Positions 24,019 through 34,495 are shown, numbered from the stretch's first letter. The stretch is DNA of 64,000 nt from Oscillospiraceae bacterium (GCA_031280965.1 JAITFZ010000014.1:62001-126000), one strand, 5' to 3'. Notes: generated by a model from the letters alone, not told the origin. Numbers and translations: made by a program.

Positions 24019-27000
24019 CTACCCCTCCCCGAAAACCTCTCTCAGCAACCAAAAATACCACCCGGCGCTTCCCGTATACAAACTCCATCCGCCCCTTCCG
24101 TAAACCTGCGGGTTCGTGTAAATATCAGCCGCCATATAATAAGGCTCGGTTTTATACTCATCACCCCGTCCGAACGGCGCAAGCATCCTTGAAAGCAGTT
24201 CCGCGCGTTCCTTTTTGCCCGCCCTGTAATAAGCCAGCGCAAGCCATGTTGCCGCGTGTGTATACTGCCCTCCGTTTTCGCGGACCCCCTCGGGATAACT
24301 CTCGACATAACCCGGTTCCTGCCACGATTTGCCTTTGGTGAACGGCGGGGTAAATAATTTAATTAACTTGTTTCTTATGTCAACAAGCTGCTCCTCCGCG
24401 CTGATTAGCGCGGTATTTTTACGCTGTTCATCGGGCAATTCAGCAAGTATGGCGAACGCCTGCGGTAATAAATCAATTTTACAGCGGTCGTTTCTCGCGC
24501 TACCCATTTCTCTTCCGTTGTCATAAAACGCCCTCAGATAATACTCGCCGTCCCACGCGAAGGCTTCGATTGCCGAAATAAGCCCGTCGCGCCTGCGTTT
24601 CAACACCTCGATATAATCAACATCGCCCATCATAAGTGCGGTCTGTGAAAACATCTTGCAGACCATTGCATAGAACATTGAGAGCCAGACGCTTTCCCCC
24701 CTCCCCTTTGCGCCGACATTGTTGTAACCGTCGCACCAGTCGCCGCCGCCCATCAGCAGAAGCTCATGTCCGCCCTTCGCATACGCCTTGTCTAATGCGC
24801 GTTTACAGTGGAGATAAACGCTTTCTTTTACTTCCGAGCAACCAACTTCGATATACTTTTCATGTTCATGGTCGGCGAGAAGTTCGCCCTCGCAATAAGG
24901 CACGTTTGTTTCAAGAATACTGTAGTCCTTTGTAAAGCTGACATATTCACCGGTCACATACGGAAGCCACAGCAAATCGTCCGAATAGCGCGTGCGAACG
25001 CCTTTGTTGTGCGTCTGCATATCGTGCCACCAGTGCAATACATCGCCCTCAATGAACTGTACTGCCGCCGCCCGTAAAATCTGCCGCTTCGCAATCTCCG
25101 GCTTTATATACATGGCGCAAAGGCAGTCCTGCAACTGGTCACGGTAGCCGAAAGCTCCGCTGTTCTGATAGAAGCCCGTCCTTGCCCACATGCGAATTCC
25201 AATCGTCTGCCACGGAAGCCAGTACCGGTAAAGCGCGTCAAGCCTTTTATCGCCTGTGTCGATTCGTCCGGCATCTAAGAGCGGCGCAGGGAACCGATAC
25301 TCAAACGCGCTTTTTATTGTAAGCGGGTTGCGGGTGTTTTTAGTGAATGCGAGTATGAACTTGATTTTATCCTTATGCTTAGGCGGAAGCTCGATTTTAA
25401 TAATCGCGGCGCCTATAACATCATAAGCAGGCGTAATATTTCCCGCTGTCTTATATGCTGTTTCTGCCCAGTCACCCTCAAAGAAGCTCTGCCTGTCCGT
25501 TTGAAAAGCGCAGGTTTTATCCGCGTACATCAGCATTGCTCCGCCTGCCGGATTCCTGAAAATAAGTGTGTTGTCTTTTACTTCGGGTTTTAAAAGCCCT
25601 GCGTTCTCCCGCGTCACGCCGAGAACCGGCTCTGTGTAATAGGCTATGCTTACGGTTCGCGCTTTCTTTGAGCGGTTTTCAAGCTCCAGTACGATTTCCT
25701 TGCCCATACCTTTTTCATAAACCCCGACGGTTGTTTTTGCATGGATTCCTTTAACAGAACCGTGATATTCCGCCCTGTTCGGTGCGAAGACCGCTTTGCT
25801 TCCGTCAACGAGGTCGTAGAGGGTATTCGGCGCAGAGACTCCGCCGCTCATTTTCATTATAAGCATCTCGCCTTTATTATCGGCGCGCAAGTCGTTACTC
25901 CAAGGGGTAAGCTTGTTTTCGCGGCTGTTGAGCGCCCATGAAAAACCGAGCGCACGGTCGGAAACAAGCGTCCCGAACCGACTTGACGCAAGCACGTTAC
26001 ACCATGGCAAGGCGGGATTCTCCTCAATAATAAACTTCTCACCCTCAAAGCGGTTTAATTCGCCTCCTTCGGAAGAGTGCCGCGAAGCGGCGGAGCAGTC
26101 AGGTTTTTCGCAATTTAAAATCGACAGAAACGCAGGTTCTTTTATTTTTGCTTTTGAAGCAGGCGGTGCGATTTCATCCGAGCGCTGTGTATAACACGCC
26201 GCCGCCCGCAGTAAATTCAATAAATCGGGCTGAGCCGCGTTCTTTCCGATAATAAAGACATCCGCGCCTATTTCGCGCCTGAGCTGTTCGGCAAGGCGGC
26301 GCTGTGCCTCGTTCTCGTACAGCATGACCAAATCGAATTCAATCCCGCACAGCGACAGGGCTTTTTTCATTTCGATTATCGCATCGGCACCTGCGGCGCC
26401 GGCGCAAGAATCGCTCACGCTATTTCTGTAAAAATCAAAAAGCACAATCGGTTCATCACCTGAAATGCCGAGCCTCCATAATGCTTTTATATCAAGGCTG
26501 TTTTTCATGACGGCTTTTTTGTTAATCTTAGGTGCGTAAAAAATATGCGGCAGAATCCTTGCCGTAAACCGCCCGTACATGGTTTCACGCACAAGCGGCG
26601 AGATGATTTCCTCGCTCGGATTATCCGCTTCGCCACGCCTTATATCAGCGGCAAGCGCAAGAATTTCACGTTCGTTTTCGCCATAGCATATGAACAGCTC
26701 GGCTTCTTTTTTCCCGAATGCGTCAAGCGGAAAGTCGGCTTTGATGAAAACGCACGGACACGGCACTGACGTTGTGTCTATTTCACGTTCGCAGGCTTTT
26801 TTGAGGGCGCTCAACATACCGCCGTTTCTTTCGATAACTTCTTCGCGGTTGAACGAGAAAGTAAAATCTTCACTGTTTTTGAAACCGATTGCCATAAGTG
26901 TTTCATTTTCACCGTTGCGTTCTTTGCGGCTTGCGATTATCAGCTTGTTTTCCTCATCAAACCTAAGCTTCAAAAATAAATCCATGAACGCCGGATGCGC

Positions 27001-30000
27001 CGTAATATCGCGGAATCGCGCCAGCGCCGGCTCAAGATAAACCGCAAGCGTTAACTGCCGCTTCATTCCCGTAAGGTTTTCAGCGGCGAAGCGACGGATT
27101 TCAACAGCCTTGCACGGGTGCAGATAAACCTGCTGTCCGAGTTTTAGATTCCTGTAATTCAAGTAATATTCGGTGCTGTTTTGCAGAAAGATAACGGATT
27201 TTTCAGTAATTGTGCTTTGCAAACTGTTCTTTGTGCATTGTAAAAACGGCATTGTATGCTCGTTTTCAGCGAACGCGAACAATGTCCCGCGCGGATTTAA
27301 CAAATCATCAGTTTTATAGAACGCGCTTTTTCTTTTAAACAATGTTGCGCTTATTCCCATGTCCGAAGTCAGCACGGTTAAAAGCCCGTTTGACAGCGGA
27401 TTCACGTGTATATCGGCGGGATTGAACTCGGTGAACTCGGTTGAATTTATGCGATAGGTCTGCTCCTCCTGCCATTCCGGCGTTGCAAGCACAGGCTCAC
27501 CCGCCATGATTTTTTCTTCAAGCAGTTCCTCTGCGCGCTTCATGTCCGGGTCGGACATGAACAGCTTTTGCAGCTTCCCGTCATGCAACGCATTGCACAC
27601 GCCTGCAAGCGACATGCCGACATGGTGCGCCATGTGGCTCTTTACAACCGCGTAGCCCGAGCCGACACGGTGCTTCGTGAAGTCCGCGGCTTCATAAAAA
27701 CCGTATTTCTTATGGGAGATACCGAGTTTTTCGAGTTTAACCAAATTATTATAAGAGCCGATAGGGTCGGTTGCAAGCGACAAAAAGCTTGAATACGGTG
27801 AAATCACGCGTTCTTTATTTAATCCGCCCTTCAGCCCCACCGTCTGTACACCGTGGGCTTTATACTGGTAATTCAGCGCTTCATCGAATGCATAATACCC
27901 GCTCTCGGATATACCGAAAGGCAGTCCCGTTTCCCGCCCGCGTTTCTGCTGGCAATGCAGAGAAAACCGTAAAGCCTCATATTCCATACTGCCCTCCCTT
28001 TTTGAAGCGCCGAGAAGCAACTCCGGCATATAATACTCGAACATCGTCCCTGTCCACGCCACAGGCGCGGCGTAACGCCCGCTTCTGCCCATTATGCGTC
28101 CGAGAGAACGCCAGTGCTTCTTTTCCGCTTGTCCTGTTGCAATCGCGTAATACGACAGCATACGCGCTTCCGACATTATTAAATCATAGTTATGGCGGGA
28201 AAGCTCCTCCCGCTCTATATCATAGCCGATACTGAACAGATTTCGCGCCTTATTGAAGAACGGCTTTAAATCGGTTTCACGCGCAAGTTTTTCAACCCGT
28301 AAAATTAAATCGGAATCGGCGTTTATGTCTTTCAAAGCTTCTTTTACGGCAACAAGACAGCAGACAAAGTTTCCGCTGTCCACCGACGAAACAAAGGGCG
28401 AAATGACTTTTAAGTCCTGCGTTTCGTACCAGTTCATGAGATTGCCGTTCCATTTTTGAAGCTGCCCGATGGTATCCGTTGTTTCCGAAACGCGCTTTTC
28501 TAATTCTGCCTTGTCTATAAATCCGAAAACATTCGCCACAACACACGACAGTAAATACATGCCGATATTAGTCGGCGATGTCCGCGCCGAAACGCGGTAA
28601 ACGGGGCTGTACTGAACATTGTCGGGCGGCAGATAATTATGCTCGCCGGTAACATAATCCTCGTAAAAATTCCACATTTTCTGCGCGTTTTCTGTCAGTT
28701 CACGGCGCATGGTTTTAGAAAACTTCGGCGCGCTTACTCCGCTTGTCCTGTCGATATAAAGCGTCAGCGGCAACGCGCCGAGGAAGATTATACCAAGCGC
28801 GAAAACAAGCAGATTGCCGTTAATTCCCGCTAATACTAAAAGCCCCGCCGAAACAGTTCCGGCGATTAACATATGCGAAAAACCTGTTTTAAGCCCCTCA
28901 AAAGTTGACGAGGTTGCCCAGTCCAAAAGGTGTTTCTTGGAAATCAACATACGCCAAAGTGTGCGGATAAGTGCGTCAGCGGAAACAAGCGCATTCTTTA
29001 CTGCAAACATGATTTCAACAACGCATTGCCGCAGGAGTTGTTTCGTCTGGGAAATTACAGGCGAGTAGAATCTTCTGTAAAAGGCGAATTTCCGCCCGCG
29101 TATTACGGACGGGAAAAAGCCCATAAGAAACGGCATGGTTACAGCTAACAGCCCTGTTAATGCAATTAACTGCAAATTTAACACAGCCGAAACTATAAAA
29201 CACAGCAACACAAACAGCGGCGTAACCGCCCGCCTTACATTGTCGAACAGCTTCCATCTCGTCAGCGGGGTAAATCCGCCGTCGGTTTGCCGTTCAAAAA
29301 TATAGCGGAAATTCTGCAAGTCGCCGCGAAGCCAGCGGTGTTGCCGCTTGAAGTACGCTTTCGAGGTGTCGGGGAAACCGTCGCTGAACTCCACATCTCC
29401 CGCATAAACCACTCCTGTACAGCCGCCTTCAAGTATATCGTGCGACAGAATCCGTTCAGCCTTAAAGCGTTTGCGGTCACTGCACTTTTCCAGGAATATG
29501 TCAACGTTGATTAACCCTTTCCCTGTGAAGATTCCCTCACCGAAGCAGTCCTGATACATCTCACCGGAAAAACAATCGTAGCTTGACGCGCCGGCGCACC
29601 CGCCGTTACCCGACATAGCGCGGGAAAAGCCGGTTTTTAGATAACCGCCAAGCGAAGTCGTAATCCGCGGCGCGATAATCCCCTTGTTTTTGTGAAGCGG
29701 GTGCAGGGCGATACTTACAAGTTCCGAAACACTGTCCATAAGCGGTACGGTATCATAATCCAACGCCATTATATACGCAATGCCGTGCAAAACCGAGCGG
29801 CTTCCGTAAATAGCGCGAACACCGTTGTCCCGTTCGCTCTGCCCGCCGTCATCGCCTCCGCGAAGCAGTTCAGCCAAAGCTAAAATTGCTCCCCGTTTAC
29901 GTTCCTCGCCCTGCCATAAGTTCTGCGTTTTACAAAATCTCCGCTCCCTCACGAGCATAGCGAATTCACTGCCTTTGAATAACCTTTCGGCATCGGCAAG

Positions 30001-31092
30001 CAGTTTTTCATCTTCGGCGGTTTTTTCTTCTTTCGCGGGCTTGAGGTCACAGAGCAGTATGAATTTAATATTTCCGGAGTTGTTTTTAAGTTTAGCGGCA
30101 TGAAGCTTGTCAAGTCCGTTTCTTATATCTTTTTCGGAGGCGATAAGCGTCGAAATAACGCAGATTGTCCTTGCTCTGTCGGGAACTGCGCCTTTAAGCG
30201 CGAGCCGCGGCATCGGACCCGCCCCCCTGACAGATTTAATTGCGATATAATCAATCAGCGGTTTTATTATTGCAAGGCATGGCAAAAAGATAAGAAAGAC
30301 AACCTGCCAAATCGTGGAAAACGCAAAAAAACCTGTCAGAAGTGCAGATATTAAAAACAATGACAACAAATAATTTTTAAGCTTTATAAAAGGAAAAACA
30401 CGGCGGTAATCTTTGACAATAATCTCGCCGATATGGGAACTGCTCTCGGCGCGGCGGTTCATGTATTCGCGGGAGAGCCTTGCCTCATCTATTCCGGCAG
30501 CTATGGCGGTTTCAGAGGTCATGCGCCTGTAACCGGCGCGTGTTTCTTCGGTCAGCTTAGGGTAAAGCTCGTCCCCGCGGTAAAGCATCTCCACCGGATT
30601 GAGCGCGTCGCAGAGCGTCTCGGGGTCTAAATCGGTCAGCGCGCCGAGCTTCTCGGCATAGTCGCCGCCCGCGCCTGCCGAAGAACCGGAAGAGGCTACC
30701 GCTTCGGTAATTATGCAGTACTTCGCCTGCCAAATCAGGCTGTCTATATCCATTGAGGACAGATATTTTACCGCCGCTATTTTGGAAACTACATTTACAA
30801 TCGTATTTTCGTCAATGACCCTAAGCGAGCTTATAACCCCGCCAAGCACGGGAGTCTTGGCGGAAGCTGTACGGGTCTCCGAAAACATGTTTATATGGAA
30901 GCCCTTGTGTGCTTTCATCAGCATACCCAGCTCTTTTTCGAGCAAACGCTTCTCGGCGATTCCGGCACAGCCGCCGTTTCTGCCGCTTTTAGCCAGCGTT
31001 CTCCTTGTCCGGCGCAATGATGCGTATAAAACGCTTATTGGTCGGATTTTCCAGTTCGCGGCAGTTATTTCTGTAATTTTTTCAGTTATCAT
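24019..31092 (-). CDS. ndvB: Cyclic beta-1,2-glucan synthase (NdvB/ChvB type)
   Basis: A 2357-residue multidomain glycan synthase. The N-terminal part has several membrane helices and a GT84-type glycosyltransferase with MALDYDTVPLMD near residue 445, SHDILEGG, and QHRWLRGDLQ (QxxRW) near 584. A glucoamylase-like domain begins near residue 815 (EDYVTGEHNYLPPDN, MNWYETQDL). The C-terminal GH94-like phosphorylase part has YRDQLQDCLCAMY near 1982 and GGGDWCDGYNNVG near 2116, where the family usually reads DWNDG; the catalytic Asp is kept. Proteobacterial homologs are about 2800 residues, so this is shorter, mostly in the N-terminal and middle parts. The product would be a beta-1,2-glucan, cyclic if the synthesis mode is conserved. 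It is a single-gene unit. Confidence 0.88.
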   Translation of the reverse strand: MITEKITEITAANWKIRPISVLYASLRRTRRTLAKSGRNGGCAGIAEKRLLEKELGMLMKAHKGFHINMFSETRTASAKTPVLGGVISSLRVIDENTIVNVVSKIAAVKYLSSMDIDSLIWQAKYCIITEAVASSGSSAGAGGDYAEKLGALTDLDPETLCDALNPVEMLYRGDELYPKLTEETRAGYRRMTSETAIAAGIDEARLSREYMNRRAESSSHIGEIIVKDYRRVFPFIKLKNYLLSLFLISALLTGFFAFSTIWQVVFLIFLPCLAIIKPLIDYIAIKSVRGAGPMPRLALKGAVPDRARTICVISTLIASEKDIRNGLDKLHAAKLKNNSGNIKFILLCDLKPAKEEKTAEDEKLLADAERLFKGSEFAMLVRERRFCKTQNLWQGEERKRGAILALAELLRGGDDGGQSERDNGVRAIYGSRSVLHGIAYIMALDYDTVPLMDSVSELVSIALHPLHKNKGIIAPRITTSLGGYLKTGFSRAMSGNGGCAGASSYDCFSGEMYQDCFGEGIFTGKGLINVDIFLEKCSDRKRFKAERILSHDILEGGCTGVVYAGDVEFSDGFPDTSKAYFKRQHRWLRGDLQNFRYIFERQTDGGFTPLTRWKLFDNVRRAVTPLFVLLCFIVSAVLNLQLIALTGLLAVTMPFLMGFFPSVIRGRKFAFYRRFYSPVISQTKQLLRQCVVEIMFAVKNALVSADALIRTLWRMLISKKHLLDWATSSTFEGLKTGFSHMLIAGTVSAGLLVLAGINGNLLVFALGIIFLGALPLTLYIDRTSGVSAPKFSKTMRRELTENAQKMWNFYEDYVTGEHNYLPPDNVQYSPVYRVSARTSPTNIGMYLLSCVVANVFGFIDKAELEKRVSETTDTIGQLQKWNGNLMNWYETQDLKVISPFVSSVDSGNFVCCLVAVKEALKDINADSDLILRVEKLARETDLKPFFNKARNLFSIGYDIEREELSRHNYDLIMSEARMLSYYAIATGQAEKKHWRSLGRIMGRSGRYAAPVAWTGTMFEYYMPELLLGASKREGSMEYEALRFSLHCQQKRGRETGLPFGISESGYYAFDEALNYQYKAHGVQTVGLKGGLNKERVISPYSSFLSLATDPIGSYNNLVKLEKLGISHKKYGFYEAADFTKHRVGSGYAVVKSHMAHHVGMSLAGVCNALHDGKLQKLFMSDPDMKRAEELLEEKIMAGEPVLATPEWQEEQTYRINSTEFTEFNPADIHVNPLSNGLLTVLTSDMGISATLFKRKSAFYKTDDLLNPRGTLFAFAENEHTMPFLQCTKNSLQSTITEKSVIFLQNSTEYYLNYRNLKLGQQVYLHPCKAVEIRRFAAENLTGMKRQLTLAVYLEPALARFRDITAHPAFMDLFLKLRFDEENKLIIASRKERNGENETLMAIGFKNSEDFTFSFNREEVIERNGGMLSALKKACEREIDTTSVPCPCVFIKADFPLDAFGKKEAELFICYGENEREILALAADIRRGEADNPSEEIISPLVRETMYGRFTARILPHIFYAPKINKKAVMKNSLDIKALWRLGISGDEPIVLFDFYRNSVSDSCAGAAGADAIIEMKKALSLCGIEFDLVMLYENEAQRRLAEQLRREIGADVFIIGKNAAQPDLLNLLRAAACYTQRSDEIAPPASKAKIKEPAFLSILNCEKPDCSAASRHSSEGGELNRFEGEKFIIEENPALPWCNVLASSRFGTLVSDRALGFSWALNSRENKLTPWSNDLRADNKGEMLIMKMSGGVSAPNTLYDLVDGSKAVFAPNRAEYHGSVKGIHAKTTVGVYEKGMGKEIVLELENRSKKARTVSIAYYTEPVLGVTRENAGLLKPEVKDNTLIFRNPAGGAMLMYADKTCAFQTDRQSFFEGDWAETAYKTAGNITPAYDVIGAAIIKIELPPKHKDKIKFILAFTKNTRNPLTIKSAFEYRFPAPLLDAGRIDTGDKRLDALYRYWLPWQTIGIRMWARTGFYQNSGAFGYRDQLQDCLCAMYIKPEIAKRQILRAAAVQFIEGDVLHWWHDMQTHNKGVRTRYSDDLLWLPYVTGEYVSFTKDYSILETNVPYCEGELLADHEHEKYIEVGCSEVKESVYLHCKRALDKAYAKGGHELLLMGGGDWCDGYNNVGAKGRGESVWLSMFYAMVCKMFSQTALMMGDVDYIEVLKRRRDGLISAIEAFAWDGEYYLRAFYDNGREMGSARNDRCKIDLLPQAFAILAELPDEQRKNTALISAEEQLVDIRNKLIKLFTPPFTKGKSWQEPGYVESYPEGVRENGGQYTHAATWLALAYYRAGKKERAELLSRMLAPFGRGDEYKTEPYYMAADIYTNPQVYGRGGWSLYTGSAGWYFWLLREVFGEG

Positions 31093-31169
31093 AATATTGA
31101 TATTCTGCCCCTTTTTATTTGAAATAAATGTAAAAAATAAAAAAATATAAAAATTTTTTTAATAAACAC

Positions 31170-31198
31170 TTGAAAAGTTTGTCGTCTTAATGTATAAT
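31170..31198 (+). promoter_or_regulatory. Sigma-A promoter of the ATP synthase operon
   Basis: TTGAAA, 17 bp, TATAAT, 61 nt upstream of the first gene of the operon. Confidence 0.8.
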
Positions 31199-31258
31199 GA
31201 TTAATGATAGTGTTAAAAAAAACCTTTTTAATTATAACGAAAGGGAACTTGTTTTATT

Positions 31259-31984
31259 ATGAACAGCAGTAAACCTGCTTTTATAGCGACTGTGGTTGTC
31301 GCGCTTCTCGCAGTTGCGGCGGCAGTCTTTGCATTTTGGAACATCGCGAGGGAAGAAATGGAGCCGGGCTCCGGCGGAAACGGCAGTGACTCTAACTGGT
31401 CTTACAGACCGCCGCAGGAACTCGAAGATGAAATGTTTGCGGCGGCAGAACGGCTGATTATGGAAAATCATCTGCTTATTCGACTTTATATAACGCACGG
31501 GCTTCCTGTAATAAAAGAACCTTACGCCAACACTACGGACAGACCGCTTGGAAACCCGCCGGAAGACGGTTTGTTTTACGTTGACAGCGCGGACTTCAAA
31601 ACGATTGCCGATATTGAAGGGCTTGTCAACAGGACGTTTATACCGGAGGAAGCAGTCAGGGTTAAAAACAACCTTTTGGACAGCGGTGAACCATACTACA
31701 GCGACCACGGCAGAATCTTTGCCGAAAAAAGAGCCAACTCCGACGGGATTACGCTCGGAATAAACGAGCATTTTGCGCTCGCTCTGTACCTTAACCCGGA
31801 TTTCAGCGCGGACTATCCGATTGACTGGACGGACGTAAGTTTTGAGCTTGTGCCGCTTTCCGCCTTTGAGTGTCAGCTTAGAATAAGGCTCTCGGCTGAC
31901 GGCGAGCCCGTTGTCTTTGAACGCAGGATGACAAACTATAACAATGAGGGTTGGCGCCTTGACCGGCTTGTTCACGGCGAATGA
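31259..31984 (+). CDS. Exported or membrane-anchored protein heading the atp operon (241 aa)
   Basis: One N-terminal hydrophobic helix (ATVVVALLAVAAAVFAFWNI) forms a signal anchor. A Gly/Ser linker and a mixed alpha/beta domain (about residues 50-241) with no recognised motif follow. The stop overlaps the atpZ start by 4 nt (ATGA), so the two are translationally coupled and share the operon promoter. A link to ATP synthase assembly is conceivable only through this coupling; it may also be an unrelated gene captured by the operon. No homolog was recognised by eye. Confidence 0.65.
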   Translation: MNSSKPAFIATVVVALLAVAAAVFAFWNIAREEMEPGSGGNGSDSNWSYRPPQELEDEMFAAAERLIMENHLLIRLYITHGLPVIKEPYANTTDRPLGNPPEDGLFYVDSADFKTIADIEGLVNRTFIPEEAVRVKNNLLDSGEPYYSDHGRIFAEKRANSDGITLGINEHFALALYLNPDFSADYPIDWTDVSFELVPLSAFECQLRIRLSADGEPVVFERRMTNYNNEGWRLDRLVHGE

Positions 31985-32340
31985 GCGGCAAAAACAACAA
32001 TAATCCCTTAGCCGCATATATAATCGCGGGACATCTTGCTTTTGCGGTCGCTATGCCCTTAGTGGTTTTCATTTGGGGCGGAACATGGTTAGTAGACAGA
32101 ATGAACTGGAACGAAAGCCTTAAAATCGTCTGCGTTATACTCGGAATCCTTTCAATGGTCGCTTCGCTCATCTCTTACCTCAGAAATCTTATCAAAACCT
32201 ATGGTGACGGCGGAAACCCAAAGCCGCAAATACGTAATGAAAAAGATTATGACTATTACTACGAAAATAATCTGACACCTACGAAAAGTAAAGATAGTAA
32301 AGAAAATGTTCAAGAAAATCAGAAGAATAAGCGCAGGTGA
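31981..32340 (+). CDS. atpZ: AtpZ/AtpQ-like small membrane protein
   Basis: Two membrane helices (AGHLAFAVAMPLVVFIWGGTW and IVCVILGILSMVASLISYL) joined by a short loop match the ATPase_gene1/AtpZ family encoded at the start of many Na+- or H+-type F-ATPase operons. AtpZ has been proposed to work with AtpI in Mg2+/Ca2+ handling or c-ring assembly. The C-terminal 45 residues are polar and charged (KDYDYYYENN). It overlaps the next gene by 35 nt. Confidence 0.75.
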   Translation: MSGKNNNNPLAAYIIAGHLAFAVAMPLVVFIWGGTWLVDRMNWNESLKIVCVILGILSMVASLISYLRNLIKTYGDGGNPKPQIRNEKDYDYYYENNLTPTKSKDSKENVQENQKNKRR

Positions 32341-32725
32341 GAGAATCGCACTCACAGAACTGTGGAAAATGACACCTTTTTTCCTGATAAGCGACGGGGC
32401 GGTGCTTGCAATATGCGGGCTTTACGGCATATTCGGCGGCGAAGTTAACTTTGGGATTTTCACGGGTCTGCTCCTCGGAAATTTTATCAGCGCTCTCAAC
32501 TTTTATTTCATCGGGTTCGCGTCGGGGCGGCTTCTGCGGCATAAAAACGAAGCCAAAGCGCACGGTTTAGCCGGCTTCATATACGGGGCGCGCTATCTCG
32601 GAATGTTTGCGGTTTACTGGGTTTTGGCTTCTTTCGGGCTGATTAATTTGTTTACTGCGTTAATCCCGTTGCTTTATCCGAGTTTTTACTATAAATTCAA
32701 GGCGATATTTAATAAATCCGTGTAG
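32306..32725 (+). CDS. atpI: ATP synthase protein I-like (AtpI)
   Basis: A 139-residue protein with four hydrophobic segments (FFLISDGAVLAICGLYGIF, IFTGLLLGNFISALNFYFIG, ARYLGMFAVYWVLASFGL and the following LFTALIPLLYPSFYYKF), the usual AtpI/UncI layout. AtpI assists assembly of the c ring. The start lies inside atpZ, which suggests coupling. The identity comes from topology and its place directly before atpB. Confidence 0.75.
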   Translation: MFKKIRRISAGERIALTELWKMTPFFLISDGAVLAICGLYGIFGGEVNFGIFTGLLLGNFISALNFYFIGFASGRLLRHKNEAKAHGLAGFIYGARYLGMFAVYWVLASFGLINLFTALIPLLYPSFYYKFKAIFNKSV

Positions 32726-32775
32726 GGGCGGATTATTAACCGCTCGCAAATAAGTCGTTGTAGGGGATTTAAACA

Positions 32776-33579
32776 ATGAAAAAAGCATCAGTTTGGGTAA
32801 TATTTTTTATTGCTCTCGCGTTTTACATAGCGGGCTTAATTTTCGCGACACCGAGCGAAGACTTCAGCGTGGACGGCGCTCAGGTCGTAAAGGAAATTGA
32901 ACTTTTCGGCATCAGTTCGGAACCGTTAAGCCTTTTAAGCTTTAACATCACAACATCTGTAACAGTTCAATTTTTAGTCGTTGTTTTCCTTGGTTTATTG
33001 TTTTTCTTCCTCGGAAGAAATCTAAAGGTCAGACCGGAGAGCAAAAAGCAAATGTTTACCGAATGGGTTGTCGGGTTCTTCAACAACATGGCAAAAGACA
33101 GCATGGGCGAGAAATACATAAGCTACACGCCTTTCATCGCCGCTGTTTTCTGCTTTTCGATGTTTAGCAGCCTTATGGGAACCTTAGGTATGCGTGGACC
33201 GACAGCCGATATTTCTGTTGTCGCAACATGGGCTTTAATGACGGCTGTCATAGTTCAGCGGAACAAGTTGAAAACGGGCGGCATTCTCAGAACTGCAAAA
33301 AGCCTTTTCGAGCCGGTGGCGCCTATGTTGCCCTTGAATATTCTAAGCGAGTTTACAACCCCGCTCACGCACTCTTTCCGTCATTTCGGCAATATCCTTG
33401 CCGGAACCATCATTATGAGCATATTCTACTGGGCAATGGGGTACTTCGCTTTTGTCGTTCCGGCGATTTTCTCGCTTTATTTCGACTTATTCGGAGCATT
33501 TATTCAGGCGTTTATATTCGTAACGCTCGCGATGGTCTATTTGGTTATGTCTGACCTTTCGCTGCAGGAAAAAAAATAG
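32776..33579 (+). CDS. atpB: F0F1 ATP synthase subunit a
   Basis: A 267-residue polytopic membrane protein with the subunit a landmarks: FTTPLTHSFRHFGNILAGTI, containing the essential Arg in the fourth helix region (SFRHFGN; commonly LxxRLxGN), and a final helix LFGAFIQAFIFVTLAMVYL. Subunit a forms the ion half-channels next to the c ring. Here the segment around the essential Arg reads R-H-F-G-N where R-L-F-G-N is common. It follows atpI by 50 nt and precedes atpE. Confidence 0.93.
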   Translation: MKKASVWVIFFIALAFYIAGLIFATPSEDFSVDGAQVVKEIELFGISSEPLSLLSFNITTSVTVQFLVVVFLGLLFFFLGRNLKVRPESKKQMFTEWVVGFFNNMAKDSMGEKYISYTPFIAAVFCFSMFSSLMGTLGMRGPTADISVVATWALMTAVIVQRNKLKTGGILRTAKSLFEPVAPMLPLNILSEFTTPLTHSFRHFGNILAGTIIMSIFYWAMGYFAFVVPAIFSLYFDLFGAFIQAFIFVTLAMVYLVMSDLSLQEKK

Positions 33580-33604
33580 GTTTTTCCCCTTTAACAAGGG
33601 TTAA

Positions 33605-33907
<303 letters not shown>

Positions 33908-33921
33908 AAAGGAGCGGTTTT

Positions 33922-34419
33922 ATGCAGCCCTCGTTTTCACCTATTGTCGGCTTTAATCTTTCGACAGTATTGTTTACACTCGCCAGTACGCTTTTAATCA
34001 TTTTCATGTATCGTAAATTCATGCATGACAAGGTTGCCGCTATGCTTGAAAAGCGCAGAGAGCTTATCGAGTCGGAGCTTGACTCTGCCGAACAGGCGAA
34101 GCTGTCGGTACAGGAAAAAGAGCGGGAATATTCGGCTTTGCTTGCCGATTCAAAGAGCGAAGCGGAGAAGATTCTGTCTGCGGCGAATGTACGCGCACTT
34201 GAAAAAGAGCGCGAGATTCTTTCCGAAGCTAACCAAAGCGCTGCCCGAATTCTCGAAAAAGCCGATGAAAATATCGAGCTTGAAAAGAAGCGCGTAGTCA
34301 ACGAAATTAAGAATCAGATTTCCGAGCTTGTCATTATGACGGCGTCGGCGGTTGCGGAAAAGGAAATCAGCGAAGATGACAACAGCGCGCTCATCGACTC
34401 ATTCCTCGTTAAGATTTAA
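33922..34419 (+). CDS. atpF: F0F1 ATP synthase subunit b
   Basis: An N-terminal membrane helix (LSTVLFTLASTLLIIFMYRKF) is followed by a long charged coiled coil (about residues 35-140), the classical peripheral stalk layout. The 165-residue length is standard. It lies 14 nt after atpE. The C-terminus (AVAEKEIS) would contact the delta subunit. A spacer of 112 nt with a stem-loop (34465-34495) separates it from atpH. Confidence 0.93.
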   Translation: MQPSFSPIVGFNLSTVLFTLASTLLIIFMYRKFMHDKVAAMLEKRRELIESELDSAEQAKLSVQEKEREYSALLADSKSEAEKILSAANVRALEKEREILSEANQSAARILEKADENIELEKKRVVNEIKNQISELVIMTASAVAEKEISEDDNSALIDSFLVKI

Positions 34420-34464
34420 ACCACCCCGCTACGGAGGGGGAAGTTTGAAACAAATTACAACTGA

Positions 34465-34495
34465 AACGAGGAAAATGTCTTTTTCATTCCTCGTT
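34465..34495 (+). other. Stem-loop between atpF and atpH
   Basis: AACGAGGAAAATG pairs with CATTCCTCGTT across a short loop, in the only long gap of the early atp operon. It may be an mRNA processing or stability element. Confidence 0.45.

Noticed and set aside
24636-31150. Numerous plus-strand ORFs opposite the glucan synthase
   Set aside because: All lack RBS and motifs and lie antisense to a continuous 2357-codon gene.
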